Shown here in pieces: positions 17,886 to 26,430 of a stretch of 64,000 bases of DNA. The notes under the pieces are model-generated. The model did not search any database, was not told the origin of the DNA, and saw only the letters and a program-made list of their open reading frames with translations. Within the stretch, counting starts at the first letter, position 1, and every line of letters starts with the position of its first letter. The position numbers and the translations under genes are program-made. This DNA comes from Vibrio sp. MEBiC08052 (lineage in GTDB: Bacteria; Pseudomonadota; Gammaproteobacteria; Enterobacterales; Vibrionaceae): positions 1,818,780 to 1,882,779 of the forward strand of contig NZ_KQ947475.1 of NCBI RefSeq assembly GCF_001506075.1, in the 5' to 3' direction.

Positions 17886-18992
17886 ATGGCAAAAAGCGGA
17901 CAACATGGCGGGAACACCCGGGAAATGGCAGAGAAATACGGCCAAACCGCGGCAGAGATACTGGACTTTAGCGCCAATATCAATCCGCTCGGTATGCCGC
18001 CAGCGTTACGCGCAGCACTGATCGCTCAGATCGATTGTGTCGAACGCTACCCGGATATTGATTATCAGCACCTCCATCAGGCGATTGCCCGTCACCATGC
18101 CACTCAGACCCACCGTTCTGAAGGCGGTTTCCCGGCCAGTTATGTGGTCTCAGGCAACGGCGCGACCGAGTTGATTTATCAGTGGGTACTGCACACGCAG
18201 CCGCGCCACGCCTTGATTGTCGAACCGACATTTGCCGAATATCGCCAAGCACTGACCCGGGTCGGGTGTGAGATTGAAGGGTTTGTCTTGCAGGAGAGTG
18301 AAGGGTTTGCGCTCACTGAGCGTTTACTGGATGCATTGCATCAAGGGCTGGACTGTCTGTTCCTCTGTACCCCGAACAACCCGACCGGGCTGATGCCACA
18401 AGCTGATTTACTGCAACGTATCGTCACACGCACCGCTCAGTTAGGGATCCGGCTGTTTGTGGATGAGTCATTTATTGATTTTTTACCACAGCATCGAGGG
18501 CTGACCGATGTGCTGGAACACCATCCGCACCTGTTTGTGCTGCGTTCGATGACCAAATTTTACGCTATTCCCGGGCTGCGGCTCGGCTATTTGTTGTCAG
18601 CCAATCAGCCCGTTCTGGCGGCACTGCGTAATCAACGTGAACCGTGGACGATTAACACCTTCGCGGCACTGGCCGGAGAAATCCTGTTTGCAGACGATGG
18701 GTATGCGGAACAGACTTATCACTGGCTGCACAGCGAGCAATCTTACCTGTTCCAAGGCTTGTCTCAGTTGCCGGGGTTGACGGTTTATCCGCCTGCGGCC
18801 AACTATATTTTCTTTCGCCTGCATCGGGCTGATTTCGATTTACAACATGCCCTGATGCAGCGCAACATTCTGATCCGCCACTGCGCCAACTACCGGGGCT
18901 TATCGCCACAATACTACCGCGTCGCCATTCGCGCCCGCGCAGAGAACCAACAATTGCTACAGGCACTCCGCGACGTGCTTGCGCCTGACTGA
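17886..18992 (+). CDS. cobD: Threonine-phosphate decarboxylase / HisC-like aminotransferase (CobD)
   Basis: A 368-residue PLP enzyme of the aspartate-aminotransferase fold. In cobalamin synthesis CobD decarboxylates L-threonine-O-3-phosphate to the aminopropanol phosphate linker. The N-terminal HGGN motif followed by ILDFSANINPLGMP is characteristic, and the SMTKFYAIPGLRLGY segment holds the PLP lysine. A TTG at 17847 gives a longer frame; the ATG used here fits the family start. It follows the HAD gene by 68 bases and is convergent with cobU (3-base gap), supporting a cobalamin role over histidine synthesis. Confidence 0.88.
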   Translation: MAKSGQHGGNTREMAEKYGQTAAEILDFSANINPLGMPPALRAALIAQIDCVERYPDIDYQHLHQAIARHHATQTHRSEGGFPASYVVSGNGATELIYQWVLHTQPRHALIVEPTFAEYRQALTRVGCEIEGFVLQESEGFALTERLLDALHQGLDCLFLCTPNNPTGLMPQADLLQRIVTRTAQLGIRLFVDESFIDFLPQHRGLTDVLEHHPHLFVLRSMTKFYAIPGLRLGYLLSANQPVLAALRNQREPWTINTFAALAGEILFADDGYAEQTYHWLHSEQSYLFQGLSQLPGLTVYPPAANYIFFRLHRADFDLQHALMQRNILIRHCANYRGLSPQYYRVAIRARAENQQLLQALRDVLAPD

Positions 18993-18995
18993 CCG

Positions 18996-19550
18996 TTAAG
19001 CGCCTTTCAGTTGCATCGGCAAACCGGCGGCCATAAAGGTCACCTGTTCGGCTAACGCCGCAATCGCCTGATTCATCCACCCGGCATGATCAACATACAG
19101 GCGGGAAATTTCGCCCATCGGGATAATGCCGAGGCCGACTTCGTTGGAGACACATAAAATCGTCGCCGAAGAGTCGCGCAGCGCGGTGACCAAAGCCTGA
19201 ACATGCTGTTCAATCTGTGCTTTGGTGGCGGTTTCGCCATCGTTATAGATAACGTTATTGAGCCACAAGGTCAGGCAATCGACCAGCACGATATCCTGCT
19301 GCTGAAACTGTGCCAGCGTCTGCGCCAGCATCACGGGCGATTCATGCTGACACCACTCCGGCCCGCGGCGACGCTGATGCTGTTCAATCCGCTGCTGCAT
19401 CTCCTGATCAAACGCAATCGCGGTCGCAACATAATGCAGCCGAGCCGCACACCCTTCATCCAAGCGCTGCTGCAACAATGCCAACGCCTGACGCTCCGCA
19501 TAGCTCGACTTCCCGCTCCGCGCCCCGCCAATAAAAAGAGATGTCGCCAT
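18996..19550 (-). CDS. cobU: Adenosylcobinamide kinase / guanylyltransferase (CobU)
   Basis: A 184-residue bifunctional enzyme that phosphorylates adenosylcobinamide and then attaches GMP, in nucleotide-loop assembly or salvage. It has the P-loop GGARSGKSSYAER at residue 7, DCLTLWLNN in the middle and VSNEVGLGIIP near 120. The ATG at 19550 has GGAGG 5 bases upstream; the 34 extra residues of the longer frame are not family-like. The length matches E. coli CobU (181). No cobalamin riboswitch is visible upstream, where an IS remnant lies. Confidence 0.95.
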   Translation of the reverse strand: MATSLFIGGARSGKSSYAERQALALLQQRLDEGCAARLHYVATAIAFDQEMQQRIEQHQRRRGPEWCQHESPVMLAQTLAQFQQQDIVLVDCLTLWLNNVIYNDGETATKAQIEQHVQALVTALRDSSATILCVSNEVGLGIIPMGEISRLYVDHAGWMNQAIAALAEQVTFMAAGLPMQLKGA

Positions 19551-19640
19551 AGATTCCTCCGCATAGTGAGCCTGTGATTTTGCCCGAACGAGGGGGAAAA
19601 GCAATGGGATTGGGGGGATGGTTTTAGTCTGTGGTCTTAG

Positions 19641-19791
19641 AGGCTGTACCACCAGTTTCGCAAGCTAACCAAAACTGAAGATGGTTTTGCCAATGAAAAG
19701 TGGACACATCCGGTGCAGAACTGGAAACCTGACGCTATCTCAGCTCAGCATCAACTTTGAAGGCCGACTCACCCCATATCTGGATTTATAA
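19641..19791 (+). pseudogene. Degraded 3' end of an IS256/mutator-type transposase
   Basis: Two adjacent reading frames spell the tail of a mutator-family transposase: LYHQFRKLTKTEDGFANE joined straight to KWTHPVQNW, then after a one-base frameshift NLTLSQLSINFEGRLTPYLDL and a TAA stop at 19789-19791. The usual residues between FANE and KWT are deleted. It is a dead fragment marking a former insertion next to the cobU promoter and at the edge of the A/T-rich cluster. No terminal inverted repeats were identified. Confidence 0.6.
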
Positions 19792-19827
19792 AAATGGGCG
19801 TGGCACAGAATAATGAACAGTCTCTTT

Positions 19828-20178
19828 CTATTGATAAGAAATTCTACTTAAAAGTAACCGTAACTCATGAATTTGCAATTTATTAATATGAGTTTGCTCT
19901 AAGGCAACTTTGAGTTGAGTCTCTCTTTCTGAATTTTCACCATATTCATTATCTAAATATGTATCCAGCTGTGTTTTCAAATCACCCTCTAATGTGTCGA
20001 GACGCTTTTCAAGATTATGTATTGCATTCTCATTATTTTCACTACGTTCTATAATTCCACCAATTGTAACTCCAGTTGACATTAAAATAATAAAAACAGT
20101 TAGCAATGCAGATACAACACCACTACTAATACCAACTGTTAATTTGCTTTTTAAAGCTCTTTCGACAAAAACAGTCAT
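19828..20178 (-). CDS. Small membrane-anchored coiled-coil protein, unknown function
   Basis: 116 residues: a membrane helix (about 14-42, Gly/Val-rich) followed by a heptad-rich helix (about 45-110), with no recognised domain. The ATG used here follows the TAA stop of the upstream gene by one base (TAATATG), a layout typical of translational coupling; a longer frame starting at 20211 is less likely. Last gene of a three-gene A/T-rich cluster. Confidence 0.75.
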   Translation of the reverse strand: MTVFVERALKSKLTVGISSGVVSALLTVFIILMSTGVTIGGIIERSENNENAIHNLEKRLDTLEGDLKTQLDTYLDNEYGENSERETQLKVALEQTHINKLQIHELRLLLSRISYQ

Positions 20179-20179
20179 A

Positions 20180-20665
20180 TTATTCAAAACTAATCCCCTT
20201 CTTTGTACCATTTTTTATAGCATCAATTCTCATTTGACCTTCCATTTCAATTTTATCCATGCGCAAAAGGCTAGCTTGTATGTTAAAAATCAATCTTTGG
20301 TATCTTGAGTTTATTTTTTCAATCTCTCCTTTATTCAAAATAGTTTGTTTATTAGTGTCTCTCGCCATACGCTCAACATTTAATAAATCTTCATTGGCCT
20401 TTGCCAATAGTTTATGTAGCTCAACCGTTTCCTCTCTATACTCTATGCCTTTATCTTCAATGCGATTTAGCCTTTGATGAATAACATCCTTAAATTCATT
20501 AATATTATCTATTGCCTTCTGTATTTGAACATATGAATCCTTCGTGCTTTCTTGGATATTAGCCACTCCACTAGATAAATTTCTAAGATAATAATCTTGT
20601 CTATCGTCGACATTAGAGCTACATCCCAACAAAAAAATAGTTGTTAAAAATGAAATTTCTTTCAT
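20180..20665 (-). CDS. Coiled-coil lipoprotein, unknown function
   Basis: 161 residues with a short lipoprotein signal ending in LLGC (Cys at residue 15) and then an almost wholly helical, heptad-patterned body rich in Glu, Lys, Ile and Asn (about 25-155). GGAGG lies 4 bases before the ATG. It would sit in the periplasm on a lipid anchor, and together with the membrane-anchored coiled-coil partner directly downstream might span the envelope. Function not recognised. Confidence 0.8.
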   Translation of the reverse strand: MKEISFLTTIFLLGCSSNVDDRQDYYLRNLSSGVANIQESTKDSYVQIQKAIDNINEFKDVIHQRLNRIEDKGIEYREETVELHKLLAKANEDLLNVERMARDTNKQTILNKGEIEKINSRYQRLIFNIQASLLRMDKIEMEGQMRIDAIKNGTKKGISFE

Positions 20666-20698
20666 TAATCCTCCATTGTTTAAATTAAGTGATATTCA

Positions 20699-21898
20699 TT
20701 AGCCCTCTATATCAGGATCGACAAAAGGTTGAACTTTTTTTGTAATAAATTGGTTAGGCTTCCATCCTGAAATCAATCGATCTAGGAAAAAGCTATCTCC
20801 AGCAGACAATACTATTCCATAGGACGGAGCTATAGCACCAACGCCTACACTAATAAAATATCTAAAAATCTTACCTGGTAAGCGGTTTAACCAACTTGTT
20901 GAAGATGTAATGTCTTCAAGATAGTTTGCAATTAATTTTTCGTCCGGTGACTTTCCTTTTAACCATTTTTTAAATTTTCTTGCAGAAGCAAGAAGCTCTA
21001 AGAACTCTTCAAATGATCTTTCTCCATGATTAATAGCCTCGACAATTGTTGGGTAACCACTCAAAGTCACACTATAAAAATTATCGATTTCAGAACGATC
21101 TAAGTGAAATCTTTTTAACAGATATTTCTGTCGTATTTGTATTAACTTGGATTCTGTTTCAGATGTATAGAAATCACCTCCATAATGACCAGCAAATATC
21201 AAACTTATTGATGCATTTAGCATTTCAGACAATAAATGAGCTGGTGTATATTGTCCTGCTTTCTCATATTTTGCTTGCTGAATACTTGAAACAAGATCAA
21301 AGTCTAAGTTTGTATCTACTCTAAATTTATCTCCCTTTGGAATTATTTGAAAGCAGAAATCAGAGGGGAGTGGATGACTTTCAAGCATTCGTTGAGCAAT
21401 AATCTCTGAGGCCTTCTTAACATACTCGTTGTCAAATAAATCAACTCTAGCTACAGGAATTACTCCACCTTTTACGTAGTAGTCATCACCCAATTGTTTA
21501 TAGCTAACATATCTTTTAAGTTTCTCGACATACCTTTTAGATTCAGACTTGGTATAACCATGGGTCATAAGGTTGAACTCAAGTCTTCTTTTCTTTGTAT
21601 TTAGTTGACCGAAATTTGGATGTTCTTTGATCATAAAGGCAATCAATGAATATTCTGGCCCGATAGGTGTCTGAATAGTCTGAGTGCCAGTTATTTCTTC
21701 AATATATGTTGCTTTGATGTCAGGCAATGCTAGTAATTTTAGGACGTTTTGTATTCCTATTGCCTTAGTTAATCCAATAAGGCTTGAGTTATCAAGTACA
21801 ATATGTACGCTTTGATAGAAGAGTAATGCCTCGGCAATTTCCCCTATAGTGATCGCAGGACCGTCCAGAGATCTACGTAAAACGACTCGTTCAAACAT
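20699..21898 (-). CDS. Unknown 399-aa protein heading the A/T-rich cluster
   Basis: A mostly soluble 399-residue protein with no family I can name. The N-terminal ~65 residues (FYQSVHIVLDNSSLIGLTKAIG) look like a regular alpha/beta unit, the middle is charged and helical, and near residues 340-375 there is a hydrophobic stretch that could touch or cross a membrane. A TTG gives a longer frame (21928); the ATG used here has AAGGAAG 8 bases upstream. Base composition is clearly more A/T-rich than the flanking cob and phn-like genes, suggesting horizontal acquisition with the two downstream genes (33-base gap). Confidence 0.8.
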   Translation of the reverse strand: MFERVVLRRSLDGPAITIGEIAEALLFYQSVHIVLDNSSLIGLTKAIGIQNVLKLLALPDIKATYIEEITGTQTIQTPIGPEYSLIAFMIKEHPNFGQLNTKKRRLEFNLMTHGYTKSESKRYVEKLKRYVSYKQLGDDYYVKGGVIPVARVDLFDNEYVKKASEIIAQRMLESHPLPSDFCFQIIPKGDKFRVDTNLDFDLVSSIQQAKYEKAGQYTPAHLLSEMLNASISLIFAGHYGGDFYTSETESKLIQIRQKYLLKRFHLDRSEIDNFYSVTLSGYPTIVEAINHGERSFEEFLELLASARKFKKWLKGKSPDEKLIANYLEDITSSTSWLNRLPGKIFRYFISVGVGAIAPSYGIVLSAGDSFFLDRLISGWKPNQFITKKVQPFVDPDIEG

Positions 21899-22168
21899 AT
21901 AAGATTCTTCCTTTCCACTGTCACTCAATGAAATGATTCACCAACACTGCCGCCATTGAACACCTCTCGAATGAAAGTAACTTGTTCTCATTAAGCATTT
22001 AGGCTTACTACATAGAATTGAATATGCTATAGAAAACATCCAGAAAAAATTGACACAAATATGACATTCTTTGATGTAGGTAGGGTTTGCACGAAATTGC
22101 AGTGCTCTAACAGTCAGTGAAAGTGATGGTTTGAGATGAAGTTTCATGACTACAGTGATCAGTTTACC
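21899..22168. other. Upstream region of the A/T-rich cluster
   Basis: This stretch presumably carries the promoter of the three-gene cluster. It is A/T-rich with no recognisable gene. The frame open at 21938-22147 on the minus strand has no supporting signal. Confidence 0.4.
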
Positions 22169-22448
22169 TTTAAAAAGGTTTCACCCAATTTAAATCAACC
22201 ACCAAACAAAGAAAACCATTCAAGGAAGAATGGTTAGGCTTTTCCGGGCAGGACGCCCGTAAAAGCTGGTTCTGGACAACCCGCGACCAAGCCAAACAAA
22301 AAAGATCTTCTGGTTACGCTTGCATCTCTGCAAGAGTAACTGGCGCACTGGGCACCGATGCCTCTGAAATTGAGGAAAGCAATTGTGCGTCAAATTAGGG
22401 AGCCGGAGGCTACAAATTAAAAATGCCTTAAGTTTAAGTTCAGCATAC
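22169..22448 (+). repeat. Structured interspersed repeat, copy A (partial)
   Basis: A ~280-bp partial copy of the long repeat also present at 23073-23586 and 26581-27093. It keeps the hairpins AACCATTC/GAATGGTT, GCTTTTCCGGGC/GCCCGTAAAAGC and GTTACGCTTGC (22313-22323) with GCAAGAGTAAC (22330-22340), plus the last GTGCGTCA element. Its tail (GTTTAAGTTCAGCA) is a module that in copy C lies near the front. The last codons of the ParE-like toxin are read from this tail. Orientation is given as that of copy C. Confidence 0.85.
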
Positions 22449-22730
22449 GTCATCTTTTGTTAATATCTGACGGCAATTTCTCACTGTGAGTATCCGTATT
22501 TCAATAGAGCAACTATAAATAATACGGTAGTGACCAAAGATAATTTCTCGATAGTTCGTATTCGGCAGCTCGGGAACAACTCTCCCCATTTCAGGCATAG
22601 TTCCTAATAATTCCGTTTTATCAAAAACATCATTAACCCAATTTTCTGCTGCTACAGGATCGTCTAACGAAATAAATTCTGCCGCATCTCCTAATTTCTC
22701 AAGGGCGAATGGCGCCCAAACAACATTCAT
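22440..22730 (-). CDS. RelE/ParE-family toxin
   Basis: A 96-residue toxin of the RelE/ParE superfamily (MNVVWAPFALEKLGDAAEFI start; NYREIIFGHYRIIYS core; conserved basic positions in GHYRI and RNCRQI). ParE members inhibit DNA gyrase and RelE members cleave mRNA on the ribosome; the sequence start and missing RelE-type catalytic pattern favour ParE, not firmly. It overlaps the antitoxin gene by 4 bases. Its stop falls within repeat copy A, so the C-terminal residues may have been supplied by the repeat. Confidence 0.9.
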   Translation of the reverse strand: MNVVWAPFALEKLGDAAEFISLDDPVAAENWVNDVFDKTELLGTMPEMGRVVPELPNTNYREIIFGHYRIIYSCSIEIRILTVRNCRQILTKDDVC

Positions 22731-23008
22731 TTTTTAATACGTTCCAGTACATTAGCCCGAGCGTCTTCGTTAGAAATTCCCATACCTGAAGCAAGTTGTG
22801 CTTCTGCCGCTCGCATTTCTTCAAGTAATTCTATTTTTTCTTGCATTGCTTCATATTCTTCTACATCCAGAACCACAGCAACCCCCTTGCCCCTTTGAGT
22901 AATCACCAACGGACGCCGAGTCTCATTGATTTGTTTGATAAACGAAGCCACACCTGAACGAAATTCAGATAACGGTTTGATGTCTTGGTCAAAGCGAATA
23001 CGTTTCAT
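22727..23008 (-). CDS. Phd/YefM-family antitoxin
   Basis: A 93-residue antitoxin (MKRIRFDQDIKPLSEFRSG...) with the N-terminal Phd/YefM DNA-binding fold including TQRGKGVAVVLDVEEYEAM, and a helical C-terminal part that should wrap the toxin. The open frame extends upstream to 23212, but that part runs toward and into repeat copy B. The ATG used here has GAGG 8 bases upstream and fits the family start. It should repress its own operon. Confidence 0.9.
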   Translation of the reverse strand: MKRIRFDQDIKPLSEFRSGVASFIKQINETRRPLVITQRGKGVAVVLDVEEYEAMQEKIELLEEMRAAEAQLASGMGISNEDARANVLERIKK

Positions 23009-23072
23009 TGCAAAAGCCTCTATTTGCACATAATTACGTACAAATAATAGTTCAACCAACCGTAACAAACAA

Positions 23073-23586
23073 GGTAACAGGGAAGCCAGCTTGAAATGAT
23101 TAAATTGTGGTTTGGTGTGACCAATAGTAAATCTGTTAGTTTGGTGCGCAATCAGACTCCGCAATTTCATTAGCATCTCCGACTGCGCCCTAGTTCCTTT
23201 TGATGGATGCAAAAGGAACCAAAAGCATCTTTTTGAGTTTAACGCACGTAATCAGGGTCGCTTTTATTCGCTCCTGCTCACGAAAAGCTTAAAATTCATC
23301 CATGAATTTTACCCTGAGCACATCGATCAGTTGAGCTTCGTTGATTCAATGTTTCACTTTATTCAAATCAACCCCCCAACAAAGAAAACCATTCAAGGAT
23401 GAATGGTTAGGCTTTTCCGGGCAGGACGCCCGTAAAAGCTGGTTCTGGAAAGCACACGCCCAAGCCAACAAAAAAGATTTTCTGGTTCGTCTTTCATCTT
23501 TGAAAGATGAACTGGCGCACAGAACACCGATGCCTCTGAAATCACTGACGCTGATTGTGCGTCACATTCCAATGCCAAAAGCTACG
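23073..23586 (+). repeat. Structured interspersed repeat, copy B (full length)
   Basis: A ~514-bp copy aligning from GGTAACAGGG with copy C at 26581-27093. Visible hairpins: GTTCCTTTTG (23193-23202) with CAAAAGGAAC (23210-23219), AAAATTCA/TGAATTTT (23291-23310), AACCATTC/GAATGGTT, GCTTTTCCGGGC/GCCCGTAAAAGC, and GTTCGTCTTTC (23485-23495) with GAAAGATGAAC (23502-23512). The short frames inside it are shared by the copies and have no ribosome binding sites. It separates the toxin-antitoxin pair from the nucleotidyltransferase gene. Confidence 0.88.
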
Positions 23587-23602
23587 AATCAAACGACAGC
23601 CC

Positions 23603-24481
23603 TCAATCCCCTATTCTCCCCCGACAAACCTGTTCGGTTAATGCCTGCAACCGCTGCACCTCTGCCACCAAATAATTCAACTCTTCTGCGGTGATTTCGT
23701 AGTGCGCTGAATAACGCGCATCAATATACGCCCGTTGCAGACGCCGAAAACTACGGCGGTGGAATTTGTTGTCCATCGGAAAAATCTCAGCAAAGGCCGG
23801 ATCAATCTGTGCACACAGATTACCGAGTTTCTCGATATTGTGAGACTTCGGCAAGTAGTTGGTACAAGTGAGTAATGTACAGGCCAAAAGACGTTCTGTT
23901 GCCTGATGAAGATCGAAAGAAGCTTCACTCAAAGTCAGCTCCTTCAAGGAAAAATAAAATTTCTTCAGTGAATGGGAAGCGCTACTGAACCACTGTTCAT
24001 AATGCTTACGGGCTATCTCTCGCAGCTCTTCCTCAGTCAAATCCCCCGGCATCGCTAACGGTTTCGGCGTCGCGGCAAACAGTTCGATCCCCTCTTCGCG
24101 GATATCCTTAAAAAAATAGTGACCTTGTTGCAACCGCTCGTTTACTTCCTTTAAATCGTGGACAATCAAACCCAACGGTGCCGATTTCACTTTGCGATCA
24201 ATTTGCTCTTCCGCCCGCTGCCAGACTACATAATCCTCCACCAAGGCAGCTTTGTTGACGATCACCAGAATATCGTAATCACTAATATAACCATTGACCG
24301 GATCCTTGACCCAACTGCCTTTGGCATGGCTGCCGAACAAAATGATTTTCAGAATGCGAAACTCACTCTTACTACCCTGTTTGCCTTGCAGGTAATCTTC
24401 CAGTGTATCGCGCAGAATCGTTGAGATGTCCGCCAGCTCACGCTGTTTATATTCGGGCAGATGATCGAGAGATGTTTTCAT
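23603..24481 (-). CDS. Nucleotidyltransferase-HEPN fusion protein
   Basis: 292 residues. The N-terminal half is a Pol-beta-type minimal nucleotidyltransferase with FGSHAKGSW (about residues 49-57) and the SDYDILV metal Asp pair (about 67-73). The C-terminal half (about 160-285) is a HEPN-type four-helix domain ending near ARYSAHYEIT, which has a short R-x3-H pattern rather than the standard R-x4-6-H. Related MNT and HEPN pairs act as toxin-antitoxin modules in which the transferase AMPylates the HEPN RNase; here both are one chain. Its stop lies 17 bases beyond the end of repeat copy B. Confidence 0.85.
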   Translation of the reverse strand: MKTSLDHLPEYKQRELADISTILRDTLEDYLQGKQGSKSEFRILKIILFGSHAKGSWVKDPVNGYISDYDILVIVNKAALVEDYVVWQRAEEQIDRKVKSAPLGLIVHDLKEVNERLQQGHYFFKDIREEGIELFAATPKPLAMPGDLTEEELREIARKHYEQWFSSASHSLKKFYFSLKELTLSEASFDLHQATERLLACTLLTCTNYLPKSHNIEKLGNLCAQIDPAFAEIFPMDNKFHRRSFRRLQRAYIDARYSAHYEITAEELNYLVAEVQRLQALTEQVCRGRIGD

Positions 24482-24510
24482 AATCGCAGTATTGAGGCTC
24501 GTTGTGGATG

Positions 24511-24616
24511 AATAGCGCTAGCATAAAAGAAGCGGCTGACAAAGAACACCATCACCACTCGTTTTACATTGTTCATTGAGAGAAAATGCGATGGAATTCA
24601 AAGGAGTAGCGCTATT
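24511..24616. repeat. Inverted repeat pair flanking the immunity-gene 3' spacer
   Basis: AATAGCGCTA at 24511-24520 and its exact complement TAGCGCTATT at 24607-24616 bracket about 86 bases between the nucleotidyltransferase gene start and the immunity gene stop. The second arm covers the immunity stop codon. It may be a long-range terminator stem or a module boundary. Confidence 0.4.
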
Positions 24617-24878
24617 TAAAACAGGGCAAGCCCTGCTCCATATACCAACGTTTGATCTCTGCGACAACCGCTTCCGGGGAATCTTCACGATTTTCAGGCG
24701 GATAAAATATAAGCCCATTACTTTCAGGATGCTTCACAATCTGTGTAAAATGTTCCACCATCTCGTCTAATTCCTGCTCTGAACCATTCGCGTCGCTAAT
24801 ATTCGTGACCAACTCTAAGAACTCTGACTCTGTATAATCTTCAAGAAGTTTTTTTTGCATATTCATACCATCAATCAT
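24612..24878 (-). CDS. Colicin-DNase immunity protein (Im2/Im9 family)
   Basis: 88 residues closely following the Im9 plan: YTESEFLELVTNISDA, then the acidic helix, then HPESNGLIFYPPENREDSPEAVV, where Im9 has HPSGSDLIYYPKEGDDDSP. These acidic/aromatic helix II-III residues contact the DNase. It starts within the last codons of the toxin gene (8-base overlap), the usual arrangement protecting the producer. Two further in-frame ATGs (24866, 24860) could be the real start, as none has a strong ribosome binding site. Confidence 0.93.
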   Translation of the reverse strand: MIDGMNMQKKLLEDYTESEFLELVTNISDANGSEQELDEMVEHFTQIVKHPESNGLIFYPPENREDSPEAVVAEIKRWYMEQGLPCFK

Positions 24879-26430
24879 AATGAATTCGGTTGTGATTTTT
24901 AGGCGTCACAACACGGAGATTATCAATATCATAAACTGCCCCACCATACTGAATCTCTTCAACATGGTGAAGCTGAATCCGCTTAATTTCTCCGTATTGT
25001 TCAGAAGGAATAGCAAACGGGGCTGTTCCTTTTTTAATATGAGCTTGATTTGGTCGGCTAAATTTAGACATAAGCGCCTTGTCTTCACTCACTGCCAGCC
25101 AGAAAGCTTTCCGAAAAGCATCAAAATTATTAAACTCCAGATCTCTGAGCTTATCTGCAATTTGTGTAGGAATCGGTACTCCTAATCCTTTTCCAGCAGC
25201 CGATAACCAGTCTCCTGAAACATTTTCACCATATCCAGTTACAATTCCAGATTTATCTCTCGGACTGTCTTTATACACCACATACAGCGGTGGTAATCCG
25301 GTCTCTGCCGGAAAGGTCAGAATATAGTCTTGCAGATCCGCATCAGCAATTGGCGTGATGTAGGTGTCGTCAAATTCTTGGCCTTGCTCCGCTTGCGGAT
25401 GGATCCAGATATCGAACTTTTCCATCTCCGGGATGGGATTGACAAGGATCGGTTTACCGCCAAAATCACCACTGATCGGCACCCATTCAATGGTGATTTC
25501 CGGCTCTAACTCGACGACAAACCGCTCACCAACCTGTTTTACTTCACGCTTAGGAATATTCGTCCCATTGACGTGATAGCCGTAAATCCGACCTTTCGTA
25601 TTGAATCCTAAGCGAATGTTGGTTTCAACCGTGGTTTTATTGCGCATATCGGCTGCACTGTAGAGCGTGCTGTCCGCTAATTTGTTCGGCACAAATGCAG
25701 CCAGAATGCCAGCTCGCCCGATAATTTTCAGCGCCATTCCCGGCAATTCAGCCAATGCTGCACCACCAATACGCGTTAAAAAGGCTTCTCCAGATGCTGC
25801 ACTTACCCCCTGCCCGACGGCCAGTGTATAAGCCGCATAATCCCCCAGCGAAGAAAGTGGCTCTCTTTGTGTACCGATGTCACACGTACCGCTCGGCACC
25901 AGCGCAGATTTGGCGAAACGGGAGGGTTTGACGGGGGGCTTGTTAAATACGTTCTGCCATGCGGATGAAGGCAGTTGAATTTTATCCAGCTCACGTAACT
26001 GCTCCTGACGCTGCCTGTTCAATCGCTCTGCTAGAGTGAGTTTCACAGGTTCGCGTTCGACATAAGGCTCAGTATAAACAGAAGCGTTAACGCTGCCGGA
26101 ATAAGTTGAACCAATGCCATGATTGACCCATTCAACTCTGGCGGTATAAGCCTTGTTAGCCAGCAAGTCGAGATGAGGCTCAATCGCAGGATTCACTCGC
26201 CAATATTGATTGCCCCATTCATCCCGATCCCGGATCAGCAACGGAATCGATGGTACATCAGTCAGCAATACCTGATGACCGCTACGCAGCTGTTCAAGAA
26301 AATCAGCAAAGCGCATTCCGGCAGGCATGACAGATTTCACATCTGACTCACGTAAGGAGGCAAAATCCCCTTCAACTTGAGCAAATTCATAACGCATCAG
26401 ATTATAGATTTGAGTGGTTTGATAGTTCAT
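24871..26430 (-). CDS. S-type pyocin/colicin-like HNH DNase toxin
   Basis: About 519 residues. The C-terminus is an HNH DNase of the colicin E2/E9 type (FRKAFWLAVSEDKAL, IQLHHVEEIQYGG, NLRVVTPKNHNRIH; the three His of the metal site are present). Before it lies an S-type pyocin domain with the FNTKGRIYGYHVNGT and DYILTFPAETGLPPLYVVYKD stretches. The N-terminal ~230 residues are not recognised and no TonB box or receptor-binding domain is apparent. A TTG at 26517 would add 29 residues; the ATG is preferred but neither has a clear ribosome binding site. The cognate immunity gene follows directly. Confidence 0.9.
   Translation of the reverse strand: MNYQTTQIYNLMRYEFAQVEGDFASLRESDVKSVMPAGMRFADFLEQLRSGHQVLLTDVPSIPLLIRDRDEWGNQYWRVNPAIEPHLDLLANKAYTARVEWVNHGIGSTYSGSVNASVYTEPYVEREPVKLTLAERLNRQRQEQLRELDKIQLPSSAWQNVFNKPPVKPSRFAKSALVPSGTCDIGTQREPLSSLGDYAAYTLAVGQGVSAASGEAFLTRIGGAALAELPGMALKIIGRAGILAAFVPNKLADSTLYSAADMRNKTTVETNIRLGFNTKGRIYGYHVNGTNIPKREVKQVGERFVVELEPEITIEWVPISGDFGGKPILVNPIPEMEKFDIWIHPQAEQGQEFDDTYITPIADADLQDYILTFPAETGLPPLYVVYKDSPRDKSGIVTGYGENVSGDWLSAAGKGLGVPIPTQIADKLRDLEFNNFDAFRKAFWLAVSEDKALMSKFSRPNQAHIKKGTAPFAIPSEQYGEIKRIQLHHVEEIQYGGAVYDIDNLRVVTPKNHNRIHYD

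Noticed and set aside
19551..19650. Cobalamin riboswitch upstream of cobU
   Set aside because: No B12-box or matching stems could be found; an IS fragment occupies the region.
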